Origin: Bacteroidota bacterium
Lineage (GTDB): Bacteria; Bacteroidota; Rhodothermia; Rhodothermales; UBA10348
DNA length: 64,000 nt
NCBI GenBank assembly: GCA_029262855.1
Contig: JAJCYP010000106.1
Span: 1 to 64,000, forward strand
Reading direction: 5' to 3'
The position numbers and the translations under genes were made by a program. The notes under the pieces were generated by a model. It was not told the DNA's origin. It worked only from the letters and a program-made list of their open reading frames with translations, and ran no database searches. Of the stretch, positions 43,430-52,354 are shown piece after piece (the first letter of the stretch is position 1; every line of letters begins with the position of its first letter).

Positions 43430-44140
43430 ATGCCCGATTCCATCATCCGCGTACAGAATCTCACCAAGTCATACGACCATGGGCTGTCGCAGTCCCACGT
43501 GGTGCGGCGTGTCAGCCTGGAGGTCCGGCAAGGCGAGTTTCTGTCGATCATGGGCCCGTCCGGTTCCGGAAAATCGACCCTGCTGCACATTCTGGGCATG
43601 CTGGACGAGCCTACCAGCGGGGAGTACTTCTTCCTGGACGAACCGGTGCACCGGCTGAGCAATCGGCGCAAGACCCAATTGCATCGCGAGAACATCGGAT
43701 TCGTCTTTCAGGCCTACCATCTGATCGATGACCTGACGGTCTACGAGAATCTGGAGACGCCCCTGCTCTACCGGAAGATCAAGGGAAGCGAGCGCAAGAG
43801 TATCGTGGCCGATGCGCTGGACCGCTTCAACATGGTGGCCAAGAAGGACCTCTTTCCCAGCCAGCTGTCGGGCGGACAGCAGCAACTGGTGGGCGTAGCG
43901 CGCGCCCTCGTCATCCAGCCCAAGATCATTCTCGCCGATGAGCCGACCGGCAATCTGCATTCGTCTCAGGGCGACCAGATCATGGCAACGCTGAGGCAGC
44001 TCAATCAGGAGGACGGCGTGACCATCGTTCAGGTTACGCACAATCAGGACTACGCCAACATCGGCGACCGGGTCATCGAACTCCTGGACGGGCGAATTGA
44101 ACGCGAGTACCGGCCAGAGGCTTCACCAAACATGGACTGA
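43430..44140 (+). CDS. MacB/LolD-type ABC transporter ATPase (second), altered signature
   Basis: Second ATPase of the operon, 236 residues, starting 3 bases after the first permease. Walker [11 protein letters not shown]-loop [24 protein letters not shown], Walker [12 protein letters not shown] and H-loop VTHNQ are intact. The signature reads [14 protein letters not shown] (Leu for the usual Arg) and the D-loop reads NLHSS (His for Asp). Both positions shape the composite ATP site at the dimer interface, so activity may be lowered or the subunit may work as a heterodimer with the first ATPase. Its partner is probably the permease at 44401. Confidence 0.92.
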   Translation: MPDSIIRVQNLTKSYDHGLSQSHVVRRVSLEVRQGEFLSIMGPSGSGKSTLLHILGMLDEPTSGEYFFLDEPVHRLSNRRKTQLHRENIGFVFQAYHLIDDLTVYENLETPLLYRKIKGSERKSIVADALDRFNMVAKKDLFPSQLSGGQQQLVGVARALVIQPKIILADEPTGNLHSSQGDQIMATLRQLNQEDGVTIVQVTHNQDYANIGDRVIELLDGRIEREYRPEASPNMD

Positions 44141-44143
44141 GTA

Positions 44144-44407
44144 ATGAGCATGATCTGCATCCCCATTCCCGATCTGCACAAGCACAAGACCGTCGATCTC
44201 GAGATCACGGTAGACGGCGAGAAGCGCGCCCTCACGTACAGGGTGGAATCGTTTCCGTGGCCCGAGGTCCTCTCGTCCGGTGACAAGGTCGACCTGCTCA
44301 GAAGCTACCTGAAGCACGAAACGGGCGAGTGGGAACTGGTGCAGATCGGCCCCCCAGACCGGGAAATGGTGCCGATCACATTTCGTAGGGAGGTCGGCCA
44401 GTGCTGA
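44144..44407 (+). CDS. Small 87-residue protein inside the exporter operon
   Basis: Unrecognised small protein with no membrane helix or signal peptide. It is built of short beta-strands (KTVDLEITVDGEKRALTYRV) and a helix (SGDKVDLLRSYLKHE), ending in REVGQC. Start is 3 bases after the ATPase stop, and its last 7 bases overlap the GTG start of the next permease, so it sits between an ATPase and a permease with tight coupling on both sides. That position suggests an accessory cytoplasmic factor of the transporter, perhaps regulatory or assembly related. Codon use resembles its neighbours, and the packing makes chance unlikely. Confidence 0.72.
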   Translation: MSMICIPIPDLHKHKTVDLEITVDGEKRALTYRVESFPWPEVLSSGDKVDLLRSYLKHETGEWELVQIGPPDREMVPITFRREVGQC

Positions 44408-46848
44408 AGAGCTACCTGAAGGTCGCGCTGCGCCGTTTTCGGCGAGGGGGCACGTATGCAATCGTCAACGTTGTGGGATTGGCCGTGGGGATGGCCACGT
44501 GCACGCTGATTTTCCTGTTGGTGCACCACGAGTGGAGCTTCGATCGCTTTCACGAGGAGGCCGACCAGATTTATCGCGTCTATCTGTCCTACGACGATCC
44601 TGCCGGCGACGCGCAGGCCCAGGCCATGATGCCGCCCGATTTCACCCCGGAGCTCGCGAATGCGTTTCCGGCCGTCGAAGCCTACACCCGATTCGTGGAG
44701 AACGGGCGCGACTTCGCGTCGGGTGACCGCACTTTCCGGTACAGCTTTGCCGAGATCGATCCGGACTTCTTCGAGATGTTCACCTTCGATGTCCTGGCGG
44801 GCGATGCGGTCCGAGCCATTGAGGATCCCTCCTCGCTCATCGTGACCCGCGAGGTGGCCTCCACCATCTTTGGGGCCGATGACAATGACTGGTCCGGGGC
44901 GCTGGGTCAGGTGCTGTCCACATCCACCGACGATGCCACCTTCAGCTTTTCTGTAGCTGCAGTCGTGGAGGACTTTCCGAACAACTCGAGTCTCTCCTTT
45001 GAAATCGCCGCATCGTTCGAGAACTACGACAACATCTACGTCGGCGGGAATAACTGGGGCGGGCGGACAAGCACCTACGTGATGCTGGCGCCGGGAGCGG
45101 ATCCGTCCACGCTGGAGGCCTCCTTCCAGCCTTTCACGGACGTCCAGTTTGCCAACTACGTGGACGGGATGCGCCAGGCCGAACGCATGTCCACCGAAGA
45201 CGGTGCATACGCGCTCAGGCTGCAGCCGCTGACAGAAGTCCACTCGGATCTGGACGTCTGGGTGCCCTACGAGGCCGCGCAGCATGACCCGTTGTACTCC
45301 TTCATCCTGATGGGCATCGGGGCGTTGATTCTGCTGATCGCCTGCATCAACTTCATGACGCTCTCGGTGGGCCAGTCCACCATGCGCGCCCGCGAAGTAG
45401 GAGTTCGGAAGGTACTCGGTGCCGATCGCCGCCAGATCATGTGGCAGCATTGGGGCGAGTCGCTTGTCGCGGCCGGGGCATCGCTGGCCATCGGTTTCGG
45501 ACTGGCTGTGACCCTGTTGCCGGGGTTCAATAACCTCGTCGGCGTTCAGATAAGCCTTTCCAGCGTGTCTCCGTTCGCCATTCTGGCGGCGCTCGTCTTC
45601 TTGATGATCCTGGTCGGGGTCGTGGCCGGTGGCTATCCCGCAGCGGTCCTGTCCAGGTATCGTCCCGCGACGGTGCTGAAGGGGAGCGTTGCCTCGCCCC
45701 GCAACAACAGGCTGACCCAATCGCTGGTCGTGCTCCAGTTCACCATCTCGATCGGGCTGATCGCGGCCACGGCTATTATGACCGACCAGCTGAGCTACAT
45801 GCTGGAAAAGGACCTGGGCTTCGAGGACGATTTCGTAGTTGCGATCGGCTCACGAGGCATCGCCAGGGGAGAGGCGGATGGCGTTCTGTCCGGTCTCAAA
45901 GACCGTCTGTTGCCGTTCGACCAGATTACGCACATCGAACGGAGTGGGTACACGTTTACCCGCGGCTCGGATCGCAATGGCTGGGCGGATGCAGCCGGCA
46001 GACCCTGGCAGGCCTACAACTTCGGCGTCGGGTATGGCTATCTCGACCTCCTGCAGATGGAGATGGCCGAGGGTCGCTTCTTTTCCGAGGAGTACCCGGG
46101 CGACCCGACGGGTTCCATCGTCGTTAACGAAGCGTTGGTTCGGGAGATGGAGATAGAAGAACCCATCGGCCACGTCCTCACCAACTGGCTAAGTTTCATC
46201 TACGACGAGTCTCCGACAATCGTGGGCGTGGTGAAGGACTTCCACATCCAGTCGTTGCGAAACGAGATCGAGCCCCTGGTGATGAACATGCATCCCGACT
46301 ACTACAACTATATGGGAGCGGTATTGGTGCGCATCAAGCCGGATGACGTGCAGGGATCGCTGGCTCTTCTGGAGAACACCTGGGGCGAGGTCACAGGCGG
46401 AAGACCGTTCACCTACTCATTCGTCGATGAGGATCTGGCGGCGCAATACGCTGCTGAATCCAGTTGGCAGCGCCTGGTGACCTACTCTTCGATTCTGGCC
46501 ATTATTATCGCCTGTATGGGGCTCTTCGGTTTGGCGATCCTCACGGTCACTCGCAGAACGAAGGAAATCGGAATCAGGAAGGTTCTAGGCGCCTCCGTTA
46601 CAGGCGTGACGAGCCTGCTCTCGAGAGAGTTTGCCGTGTTGGTGGCGATCGCCAGCGTGCTCGCGGCGCCTCTGGCTTGGTACGCCATGTCCCGGTGGCT
46701 CGAGTCGTTCGCTTTTCAGGTGAACATCTCGATATGGACCTTCATCGGTGCTGCCGGGCTGGCGCTTGCCATAGCAATGGCCACGGTTTCCATGCACGCC
46801 GTCCGGGCGGCACGGGCCAACCCGGTGCGGTCCCTGAGATACGAGTGA
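44401..46848 (+). CDS. Large MacB/FtsX-type ABC permease (second)
   Basis: An 815-residue permease of the same duplicated eight-helix design as the first: helix 1 (AIVNVVGLAVGMATCTLIFLLV), a MacB core periplasmic domain, the helices around FILMGIGALILLIACINFMTLSVG, a second periplasmic unit, and C-terminal helices from SILAIIIACMGLFGLAILTV. The coupling helices read RAREVGVRKVLGADRRQIM and RRTKEIGIRKVLGASV. It starts with GTG inside the small upstream gene, so translation is coupled. It ends ARANPVRSLRYE and faces a convergent third permease 53 bases away. Confidence 0.93.
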   Translation: MLKSYLKVALRRFRRGGTYAIVNVVGLAVGMATCTLIFLLVHHEWSFDRFHEEADQIYRVYLSYDDPAGDAQAQAMMPPDFTPELANAFPAVEAYTRFVENGRDFASGDRTFRYSFAEIDPDFFEMFTFDVLAGDAVRAIEDPSSLIVTREVASTIFGADDNDWSGALGQVLSTSTDDATFSFSVAAVVEDFPNNSSLSFEIAASFENYDNIYVGGNNWGGRTSTYVMLAPGADPSTLEASFQPFTDVQFANYVDGMRQAERMSTEDGAYALRLQPLTEVHSDLDVWVPYEAAQHDPLYSFILMGIGALILLIACINFMTLSVGQSTMRAREVGVRKVLGADRRQIMWQHWGESLVAAGASLAIGFGLAVTLLPGFNNLVGVQISLSSVSPFAILAALVFLMILVGVVAGGYPAAVLSRYRPATVLKGSVASPRNNRLTQSLVVLQFTISIGLIAATAIMTDQLSYMLEKDLGFEDDFVVAIGSRGIARGEADGVLSGLKDRLLPFDQITHIERSGYTFTRGSDRNGWADAAGRPWQAYNFGVGYGYLDLLQMEMAEGRFFSEEYPGDPTGSIVVNEALVREMEIEEPIGHVLTNWLSFIYDESPTIVGVVKDFHIQSLRNEIEPLVMNMHPDYYNYMGAVLVRIKPDDVQGSLALLENTWGEVTGGRPFTYSFVDEDLAAQYAAESSWQRLVTYSSILAIIIACMGLFGLAILTVTRRTKEIGIRKVLGASVTGVTSLLSREFAVLVAIASVLAAPLAWYAMSRWLESFAFQVNISIWTFIGAAGLALAIAMATVSMHAVRAARANPVRSLRYE

Positions 46849-46860
46849 GTAGAACGCGGC

Positions 46861-46889
46861 CCGGCGGTCCTGACCGGCGAGGCCGCCGG
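46861..46889. terminator. Hairpin between convergent permease genes
   Basis: CCGGCGG (46861-46867) pairs with CCGCCGG (46883-46889) across a 15-base loop between the convergent stops at 46848 and 46902. There is no T-run, so intrinsic termination is uncertain. Confidence 0.35.
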
Positions 46890-46901
46890 AACGCCGAGTG
46901 G

Positions 46902-49325
46902 CTATTCGTCCCGCAGGGCGTCAACCGGATTGGCTGTGCTGGCGCGAATGGCCTGGTAGCTGACTGCGATGAGCATGACGAGAAGTGCGGCAACGCCGGC
47001 ACCGAGGAACGGGCCCGCTCCGACAGGGGCTCGGTAGGCGAACCCGCCCAGCCAATCGTTCATGCCGAGCCAGGCCACCGGGGCAGCCACAACAAACGCG
47101 ATGCCAACCAGGACACTGAATTCGCGCGTGAAGAGGCCGACGATCCCGGCGATGCTGGATCCCAGGACCTTTCGGAGTCCAATCTCTTTGCTCCTCCGCG
47201 AAACCGACAGTGAAGCGAGCCCAAACAGTCCCAGACCGGCGATCAACACGGACAGGAGTGCTCCCAGGCTTACCATGCTGGAAAGACGGGCCTCCTGCCG
47301 ATACTGTTGAGCGATGTTGTCGTCCACGAATGAGTAGGAAAAAGGCATCTCCGGCGCGACCTCAGCCCAGATGGAGGAGAGCTTGTCGATGGTGCCGGGC
47401 ACGTCCGATCCCGCAATCCGGAGGGCAATCTCGGGCGCAAATGAACCCTCGTAATCGGCGTCCTGCGCTCCGGAAAAGGCAACGTTGGAGCTGAGTACGA
47501 ACAGTGCCGGCTGGATTTCGGTATGCAGCGAGGCAAAGTGGAAGTCCTCCACCACGCCGATGATTTCGTGTTCGTCGAAATTGGCGCCGGGCAATGTCGA
47601 GGCGAGTGGCTCCTCCCAGTTGTGGGTAGCCACGAACGCCTGGTTGACGATGACGGCACGATCCGTGTCCCCTGGCTGGTCCCGGTCGAAGTCGCGGCCG
47701 GACAGGATGCGCAGTTGGAGGGTGCTCACGAAGTCGTGATCGACCACATTGACGAAATGGCGTTTGTAGGTCCCGTCGGTTGCCGTATACCCGACGCGTG
47801 CCCAACCATTCTGGTCAAACAGCATGGCGGCCGAGGTCAACGAAATCACGGCCGGATCGGCTTCAAGCCTGAACCGAAGTCGGTCGGCGATCTCCTGCCC
47901 CTCGGCAATCGAGGCGACCGTCGGAATACTGACAATCGACTCCTTGGCAAAGCCAAGATCCTTGTTCTCCAGGAAATCCAGTTGCTTGCCGATGATCAAG
48001 GTGCTGGCGATGAGAAGAATCGAAAGAGCAAACTGTCCGACGACGAGAATCTTGCGGACCCGGCTCCTATCGGCGCCCGTCGAAACGGCACCACGGAAGG
48101 CATCGATCGGCGAGAAGCGCGAGAGCACAAATGCCGGATACAGACCCGCAAGAAGGCCTACGGCCACAAAGATGCCGCCGAGCAGGAAGGCCGTCTGACC
48201 GTCCAGTGTCAACGCCAATTCGCGCTGGGCGAGACTGTTGAATCCCGGCAGGGCCAAGCTGGCCAGCATGAACCCGATAATCATCGAGAGACCCGTAAGC
48301 ATGAGGGCCTCGCCCCAGTACTGCGCCATCAACTGGCCCCGATCTGCTCCGATCACCTTCCGGACACCAATTTCCTTGGCCCGGGTGAGCGAGCGCGAGA
48401 CCGACAGCGTCACGAAGTTGATACAGGCAATGCTCAGGATCAGCAGGGCCAGGGCCAGCAGGATCCGGACGTACATCGGATTGACAACCGCGGAGTAGCC
48501 CTCCGGGAAGTCGGGATTCATGTGGATGTCGTGCAGCGGCTGCAGGCCCACCTGATACTGGCCCTCCTCGACCCGGTCGCCGATCACGGACGTGATCATG
48601 GGCGGGATCTTGGCACGGACCGCTTCGATGTCTGCACCCTCAGAGAGGAGGACATAGGTCTCCGGACTGATGTTGAAGAAGGCCGTCTTGAACCGGTCTG
48701 AATAGAACCACTCGTCGACGGCATAAGACAGCAGCAGTTCGAACTGCAGACTCGAGTTTTCCGGCGGGTCCGCCAGGACGCCTGTCACCTGAAACTGCCT
48801 GGGCTCGCCACTGAAGTCAATGCTGAGGATCTCACCCATCGGATCGGCCTGCCCGAAATAGCGCGTCGCAGCCGTCTCGGTAAGGACGATGTTTTCCTGA
48901 CTCGCCAGCATGGTGCGCCGATCACCCGCCACCACCGGAAAGTCAAACACCTCAAGGAAGGTGGTTTCCGCCACGTGGATCTGCTCGTTGTGGCTGGTAT
49001 CGCCCCGCCTGACCGTGTCATGGAATCGGTCGAAGCGGGCAATGGCCTCTATCTCGGGAATCGCGGCTTTGAGATCGGGCCCCGTCCGGTAAGGCGTGGT
49101 CGTGTTGAAGTGGACCTGGTTGGGACCGTAGTCCTCCAGAACCCAGGCCCGGTAGATTCGGTCGGCCTTCTGGTGGCCGCTGTCGAACGTGATCTCGTTG
49201 CGGACAAACAGCAGGAGCAGCAGCGCGGCCGCGATACCTACCGACAGCCCGACCAGGTTGATGGCAGAAAAGCTGGCCTGACGCCGAAGGACACGAAAGG
49301 TGGTACGGAGGTAGTGTCGGAGCAT
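46902..49325 (-). CDS. Large MacB/FtsX-type ABC permease (third, separately transcribed)
   Basis: An 807-residue permease, third of its type in this cluster, on the opposite strand. It has an N-terminal helix (SAINLVGLSVGIAAALLLLLFV), periplasmic MacB core, FtsX helices around ILLALALLILSIACINFVTLSVS, a repeat of the unit, and final helices from LSVLIAGLGLFGLASLSV. Coupling motifs are RAKEIGVRKVIGADRGQLM and RRSKEIGLRKVLGSSIAGI. No ATPase is encoded with it, so it must borrow one of those in the facing operon or from elsewhere. A sigma-54-like promoter with two diverged enhancer palindromes precedes it. Confidence 0.93.
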   Translation of the reverse strand: MLRHYLRTTFRVLRRQASFSAINLVGLSVGIAAALLLLLFVRNEITFDSGHQKADRIYRAWVLEDYGPNQVHFNTTTPYRTGPDLKAAIPEIEAIARFDRFHDTVRRGDTSHNEQIHVAETTFLEVFDFPVVAGDRRTMLASQENIVLTETAATRYFGQADPMGEILSIDFSGEPRQFQVTGVLADPPENSSLQFELLLSYAVDEWFYSDRFKTAFFNISPETYVLLSEGADIEAVRAKIPPMITSVIGDRVEEGQYQVGLQPLHDIHMNPDFPEGYSAVVNPMYVRILLALALLILSIACINFVTLSVSRSLTRAKEIGVRKVIGADRGQLMAQYWGEALMLTGLSMIIGFMLASLALPGFNSLAQRELALTLDGQTAFLLGGIFVAVGLLAGLYPAFVLSRFSPIDAFRGAVSTGADRSRVRKILVVGQFALSILLIASTLIIGKQLDFLENKDLGFAKESIVSIPTVASIAEGQEIADRLRFRLEADPAVISLTSAAMLFDQNGWARVGYTATDGTYKRHFVNVVDHDFVSTLQLRILSGRDFDRDQPGDTDRAVIVNQAFVATHNWEEPLASTLPGANFDEHEIIGVVEDFHFASLHTEIQPALFVLSSNVAFSGAQDADYEGSFAPEIALRIAGSDVPGTIDKLSSIWAEVAPEMPFSYSFVDDNIAQQYRQEARLSSMVSLGALLSVLIAGLGLFGLASLSVSRRSKEIGLRKVLGSSIAGIVGLFTREFSVLVGIAFVVAAPVAWLGMNDWLGGFAYRAPVGAGPFLGAGVAALLVMLIAVSYQAIRASTANPVDALRDE

Positions 49326-49359
49326 CGGGCGGAAGGGTGGGGTGAGTCGTCTGAACGAC

Positions 49360-49375
49360 TACAACCCCTGTGCCA
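49360..49375 (-). promoter_or_regulatory. Probable sigma-54 promoter of the third permease
   Basis: On the minus strand TGGCACAGGGGTTGTA fits TGGCACn5TTGCw with a perfect -24 box, exact spacing and one mismatch in the -12 box (T for C). The predicted start is near 49349, 24 bases before the permease ATG. Confidence 0.6.
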
Positions 49376-49417
49376 TTGCCCGGACCGATGAAATTGATCC
49401 CTAAAGGCCGCTTCCTC

Positions 49418-49433
49418 TGTCCGATATGCTCGC
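49418..49433. promoter_or_regulatory. Half-conserved enhancer site
   Basis: TGTCCGATATGCTCGC keeps the first 10 bases of the perfect palindrome at 38741 (TGTCCGATAT) but not the second half. It lies about 77 bases upstream of the predicted third-permease start. Confidence 0.5.
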
Positions 49434-49447
49434 ATCCGATCACCGGG

Positions 49448-49463
49448 TGTTCGGATGTGGACA
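49448..49463. promoter_or_regulatory. Diverged enhancer palindrome
   Basis: TGTTCGGATGTGGACA keeps the outer TGT/ACA and several inner positions of the consensus TGTnCGAwATCGnACA. It lies 30 bases further from the gene than the half site. Confidence 0.45.
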
Positions 49464-49467
49464 CCTG

Positions 49468-52227
49468 TTAGCGAATCAAGGTCATGCTGCGTGTGAAGCG
49501 TTCCTGACCCACGGTCAGAGCGTACAGGTAAAGGCCCGATGGGGCCTCGGCACCCGAAGACACCCTGCCGACCCATTGCACCTCGTGGCGACCGGCAGGC
49601 AGAACGCCCCGTACCAGGGTCTGAACACGCCGGCCGAGCACGTCGAAAACGGTCAGCGTGACGTCGGTGCGTGCCGACAGTTCGAATGCCAAGGTCGTTA
49701 CCGGGTTGAAGGGATTCGGGTAGTTCTGGTGCAGGACGAAGCCGCTGGGAAGGTCGGCTGACTCGTTCGCGATCGAGGAGGCTGACGCCTGGATCAAGAT
49801 CAGATCGGCCTGCAGGAGCCCGCCGACTTCGGTGACCGCCACCACCTCGATGAAGGAGCCTTCCGGAATATCCTCGAGGGCAATGCTCTGGTTCGTCCCA
49901 TCGGAAAAATCAGTGTTGCTGCTGACGCCGATTTCGAGGCCGGCCGTGCGGAATCGGTCAACGAGCTTCGCGGTGATGACGCCCGCCACTATGATGGTTT
50001 CCTGCACGGCTATGTGAGCCGCGATGATTCCCGCGTCGCCGGCGGTACCGGTGACCAGGACGCGCTGTCCGAGAGCCAGGGCGGCTGCGGAAATAGGGAG
50101 TGCGTTTTCATCGACGAGATCGGCGCTCGCAAACTCGACCATCACGCCACTGACGGTAAGGGTGAACCCATCGATCGCCTCAATCTTACCTGCGTGGGTC
50201 ACTTCGTCCGCTGTGCCCGCGTCCGCTGGCCTGATCCTTTCTGCGTAGAGTGAACCATCCGCCAGGTGACGGAATCGGACCGTCGCGGGATCGCCTATGT
50301 CTGGTATTCCGTTGTCAATTCGGGTGTCGGCATCGATGCTAAATCTGGTCCCGGCAACGACGATGGCATCGCTGGCGATTTCCGTAACGGGTCCGGTCAG
50401 TCGGCCAGCAATGGACAAGTCTTGTTTGACCGAAATCTCGGCGGCAACTAGCCCCTGGTCAGATTCGAATCCTTCAATCTTGACGGTCATGCCGAGGCTC
50501 AGCCCCTCATAGAAAAGCTCATCGCCCGATCGATCTCGAATGTCAGTGTCAACGGTAACCTGGAACGAGAGATTGCCGACGGTCAGCGTTCGCAGATCAG
50601 CGTTGAGTTCGGAGATGTTGCCGGCGATTTCAACGTCGTCGTCCTGATACCGAACCAGGAGTTTGATCTTGACTGCGAAGAGCGAGCCATCTGACTTGGC
50701 AACAGCGTGCACGCGAACGGTCTCGCCGACCTGGAGGTCAGCCAACGTGAGTTTCGAACCTCGCTCACCTTTGATATCGGTGACGTCAGATACTTGCACA
50801 TCTGTACCGGAAACGAGGAGGCTCGAGTCGGAGATGCCGTCAATAAGCCCCTCCAGTTCCTGCATGTCGCCCATTCCGCCCTTCACCCGGACTCGGGTGG
50901 CAAGCAACGAGCCGCCGTCCTGCACGGTGGCTTCGACCTCGACCTCCACGCCGATGGCGAGGTCGCCAAAGGTGATGTCGAATGGAAGTTTGCTCTCAAA
51001 TTCGGTGTCCGAGTTCACCAGAAAGACGACACCATCCACACCGAAAGTCTCAGAGCCCAGGGCGTCGATGACACCGCGTGCATCGACCTCGTTTCGCCCG
51101 TTGTCGTTTTCCTTCTTGATGCGAAGCGCGATGAGCGTGCCAGACTCCTCGACGTACTCTACCTCGACCTGATCGCCCGGGACCAGGTCTGCAATGCTGG
51201 AGCCACCGGCAAAATGCGTTTGGTCGGTGATAGCAAAGGTGAAGTCTCCGACCACCAGTTCGGTATCGGTGACGGTGGTGACTTGTCCCTCAATCTCTTC
51301 GCGATCGTCGTCGGAGGCGGAGGTGCGCAGTCGCACGACCACGTGGGTCGCCACCCAGGCGCCATCGGCCTTGCTGGCGTCGACCGACACCTGCATGCCT
51401 TCTTTGAGGTCGGCGGCGGCCAGCGCGTGACCGTCCTCATCCTCGATGACCGTGGTGCTCGTCAACTGCAATTCAAGCTTCTTGACGACAATGTGCTCGG
51501 CGCCGGTTTGTGTGATCTTTCCCTTGAGGCTTACCGACTGGCGGTCTGATGCGATCAGCTTGATGACAACGGCAACCAGTGTCCCGTCAGCCGCCTCGAC
51601 GGCCTCAATTTCCACGGTCTGATCCAACAAATCGGCCAAAACTGTTCCGTTGGGCGCGACAATCCGGGTCCGGTCAATCACATGGATCTCCCGTCCGCCA
51701 ACAGTCAGGGAGGCGGTACCTACGGCCTCGACTTTCCCGCGTAATTCGATGGTCTGATGCCCGTCGCCATCGTCGCTGTCATCTCCGTCGCCGTCGTCTC
51801 CATCGTCTCCATCGTCGCCGTCGTCCGAAGGTCTCTCCACCTCAACGGTCACACCGGCGCGAAATCGCGAGCGACCCGACGTCAATTCGACCGAGACCTC
51901 CCAGTCTCCAGCCTTTCCCTGGAGGGTGGAGACTGGCACAGATGCGCCGTAGAAATTTCTGTCAGCATCCAGGTGAAGAGCATCTTGAATCCGATCGCCA
52001 TTTCCTTTCGGACGAATCTGGAAGGTCGCCGAATCAATCGTGCCCGAGGGCACGGCTACCCGAAAATGAATGGTCTCGTGGAGTCCGAATGCCGAGGTTT
52101 CGCTCAAGAAACTCCCATCGCTAGAGACCTGAAGGCCAAGTTGCCCCTGTCCCTGGGCGAGGGCCGGAGCGGCCGCCACGATCAGGACGATGAGTACAGC
52201 GGCGAAGCGGCGAAGGAGTGCGGTCAT
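49468..52227 (-). CDS. Secreted protein with nine DUF5666-like repeats and type IX secretion C-terminus
   Basis: A 919-residue exported protein (signal peptide to APALAQ). After an N-terminal beta-domain comes an acidic tract of repeated Asp-Asp-Gly (about residues 134-156), then nine tandem units of ~65-70 residues. Each has the DUF5666 pattern: a G-x-I/V opening strand, V-x-G/V-turn, 'T-x-I/F' and a closing 'DGSLxAxxIxxx' strand. The end (FVLHQNYPNPFNPVTTLAFE...GRRVQTLVRGVLPAGRHEVQW...GLYLYALTVGQERFTRSMTLIR) is a FlgD-like, type A T9SS sorting domain. The Asp tract may bind Ca. Surface attachment or secretion is inferred. An upstream permease gene lies beyond a 142-base gap. Confidence 0.85.
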   Translation of the reverse strand: MTALLRRFAAVLIVLIVAAAPALAQGQGQLGLQVSSDGSFLSETSAFGLHETIHFRVAVPSGTIDSATFQIRPKGNGDRIQDALHLDADRNFYGASVPVSTLQGKAGDWEVSVELTSGRSRFRAGVTVEVERPSDDGDDGDDGDDGDGDDSDDGDGHQTIELRGKVEAVGTASLTVGGREIHVIDRTRIVAPNGTVLADLLDQTVEIEAVEAADGTLVAVVIKLIASDRQSVSLKGKITQTGAEHIVVKKLELQLTSTTVIEDEDGHALAAADLKEGMQVSVDASKADGAWVATHVVVRLRTSASDDDREEIEGQVTTVTDTELVVGDFTFAITDQTHFAGGSSIADLVPGDQVEVEYVEESGTLIALRIKKENDNGRNEVDARGVIDALGSETFGVDGVVFLVNSDTEFESKLPFDITFGDLAIGVEVEVEATVQDGGSLLATRVRVKGGMGDMQELEGLIDGISDSSLLVSGTDVQVSDVTDIKGERGSKLTLADLQVGETVRVHAVAKSDGSLFAVKIKLLVRYQDDDVEIAGNISELNADLRTLTVGNLSFQVTVDTDIRDRSGDELFYEGLSLGMTVKIEGFESDQGLVAAEISVKQDLSIAGRLTGPVTEIASDAIVVAGTRFSIDADTRIDNGIPDIGDPATVRFRHLADGSLYAERIRPADAGTADEVTHAGKIEAIDGFTLTVSGVMVEFASADLVDENALPISAAALALGQRVLVTGTAGDAGIIAAHIAVQETIIVAGVITAKLVDRFRTAGLEIGVSSNTDFSDGTNQSIALEDIPEGSFIEVVAVTEVGGLLQADLILIQASASSIANESADLPSGFVLHQNYPNPFNPVTTLAFELSARTDVTLTVFDVLGRRVQTLVRGVLPAGRHEVQWVGRVSSGAEAPSGLYLYALTVGQERFTRSMTLIR

Positions 52228-52354
52228 AGGTGCGGGCCTTTTCGTTGAGAACGAATTCCGATCGGCACCGAGGGCACCGCTCGGGTATCAGGTCAGGTAT
52301 CGGCCGCAGAGCTTCCTTTCTGAAGTCCGGCCCTCAACAACCCCCCTGCCTCAG

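Noticed and set aside
44305..45720. 471-codon minus-strand frame
   Set aside because: It lies antisense to the second exporter permease and shows no domain or plausible start context.
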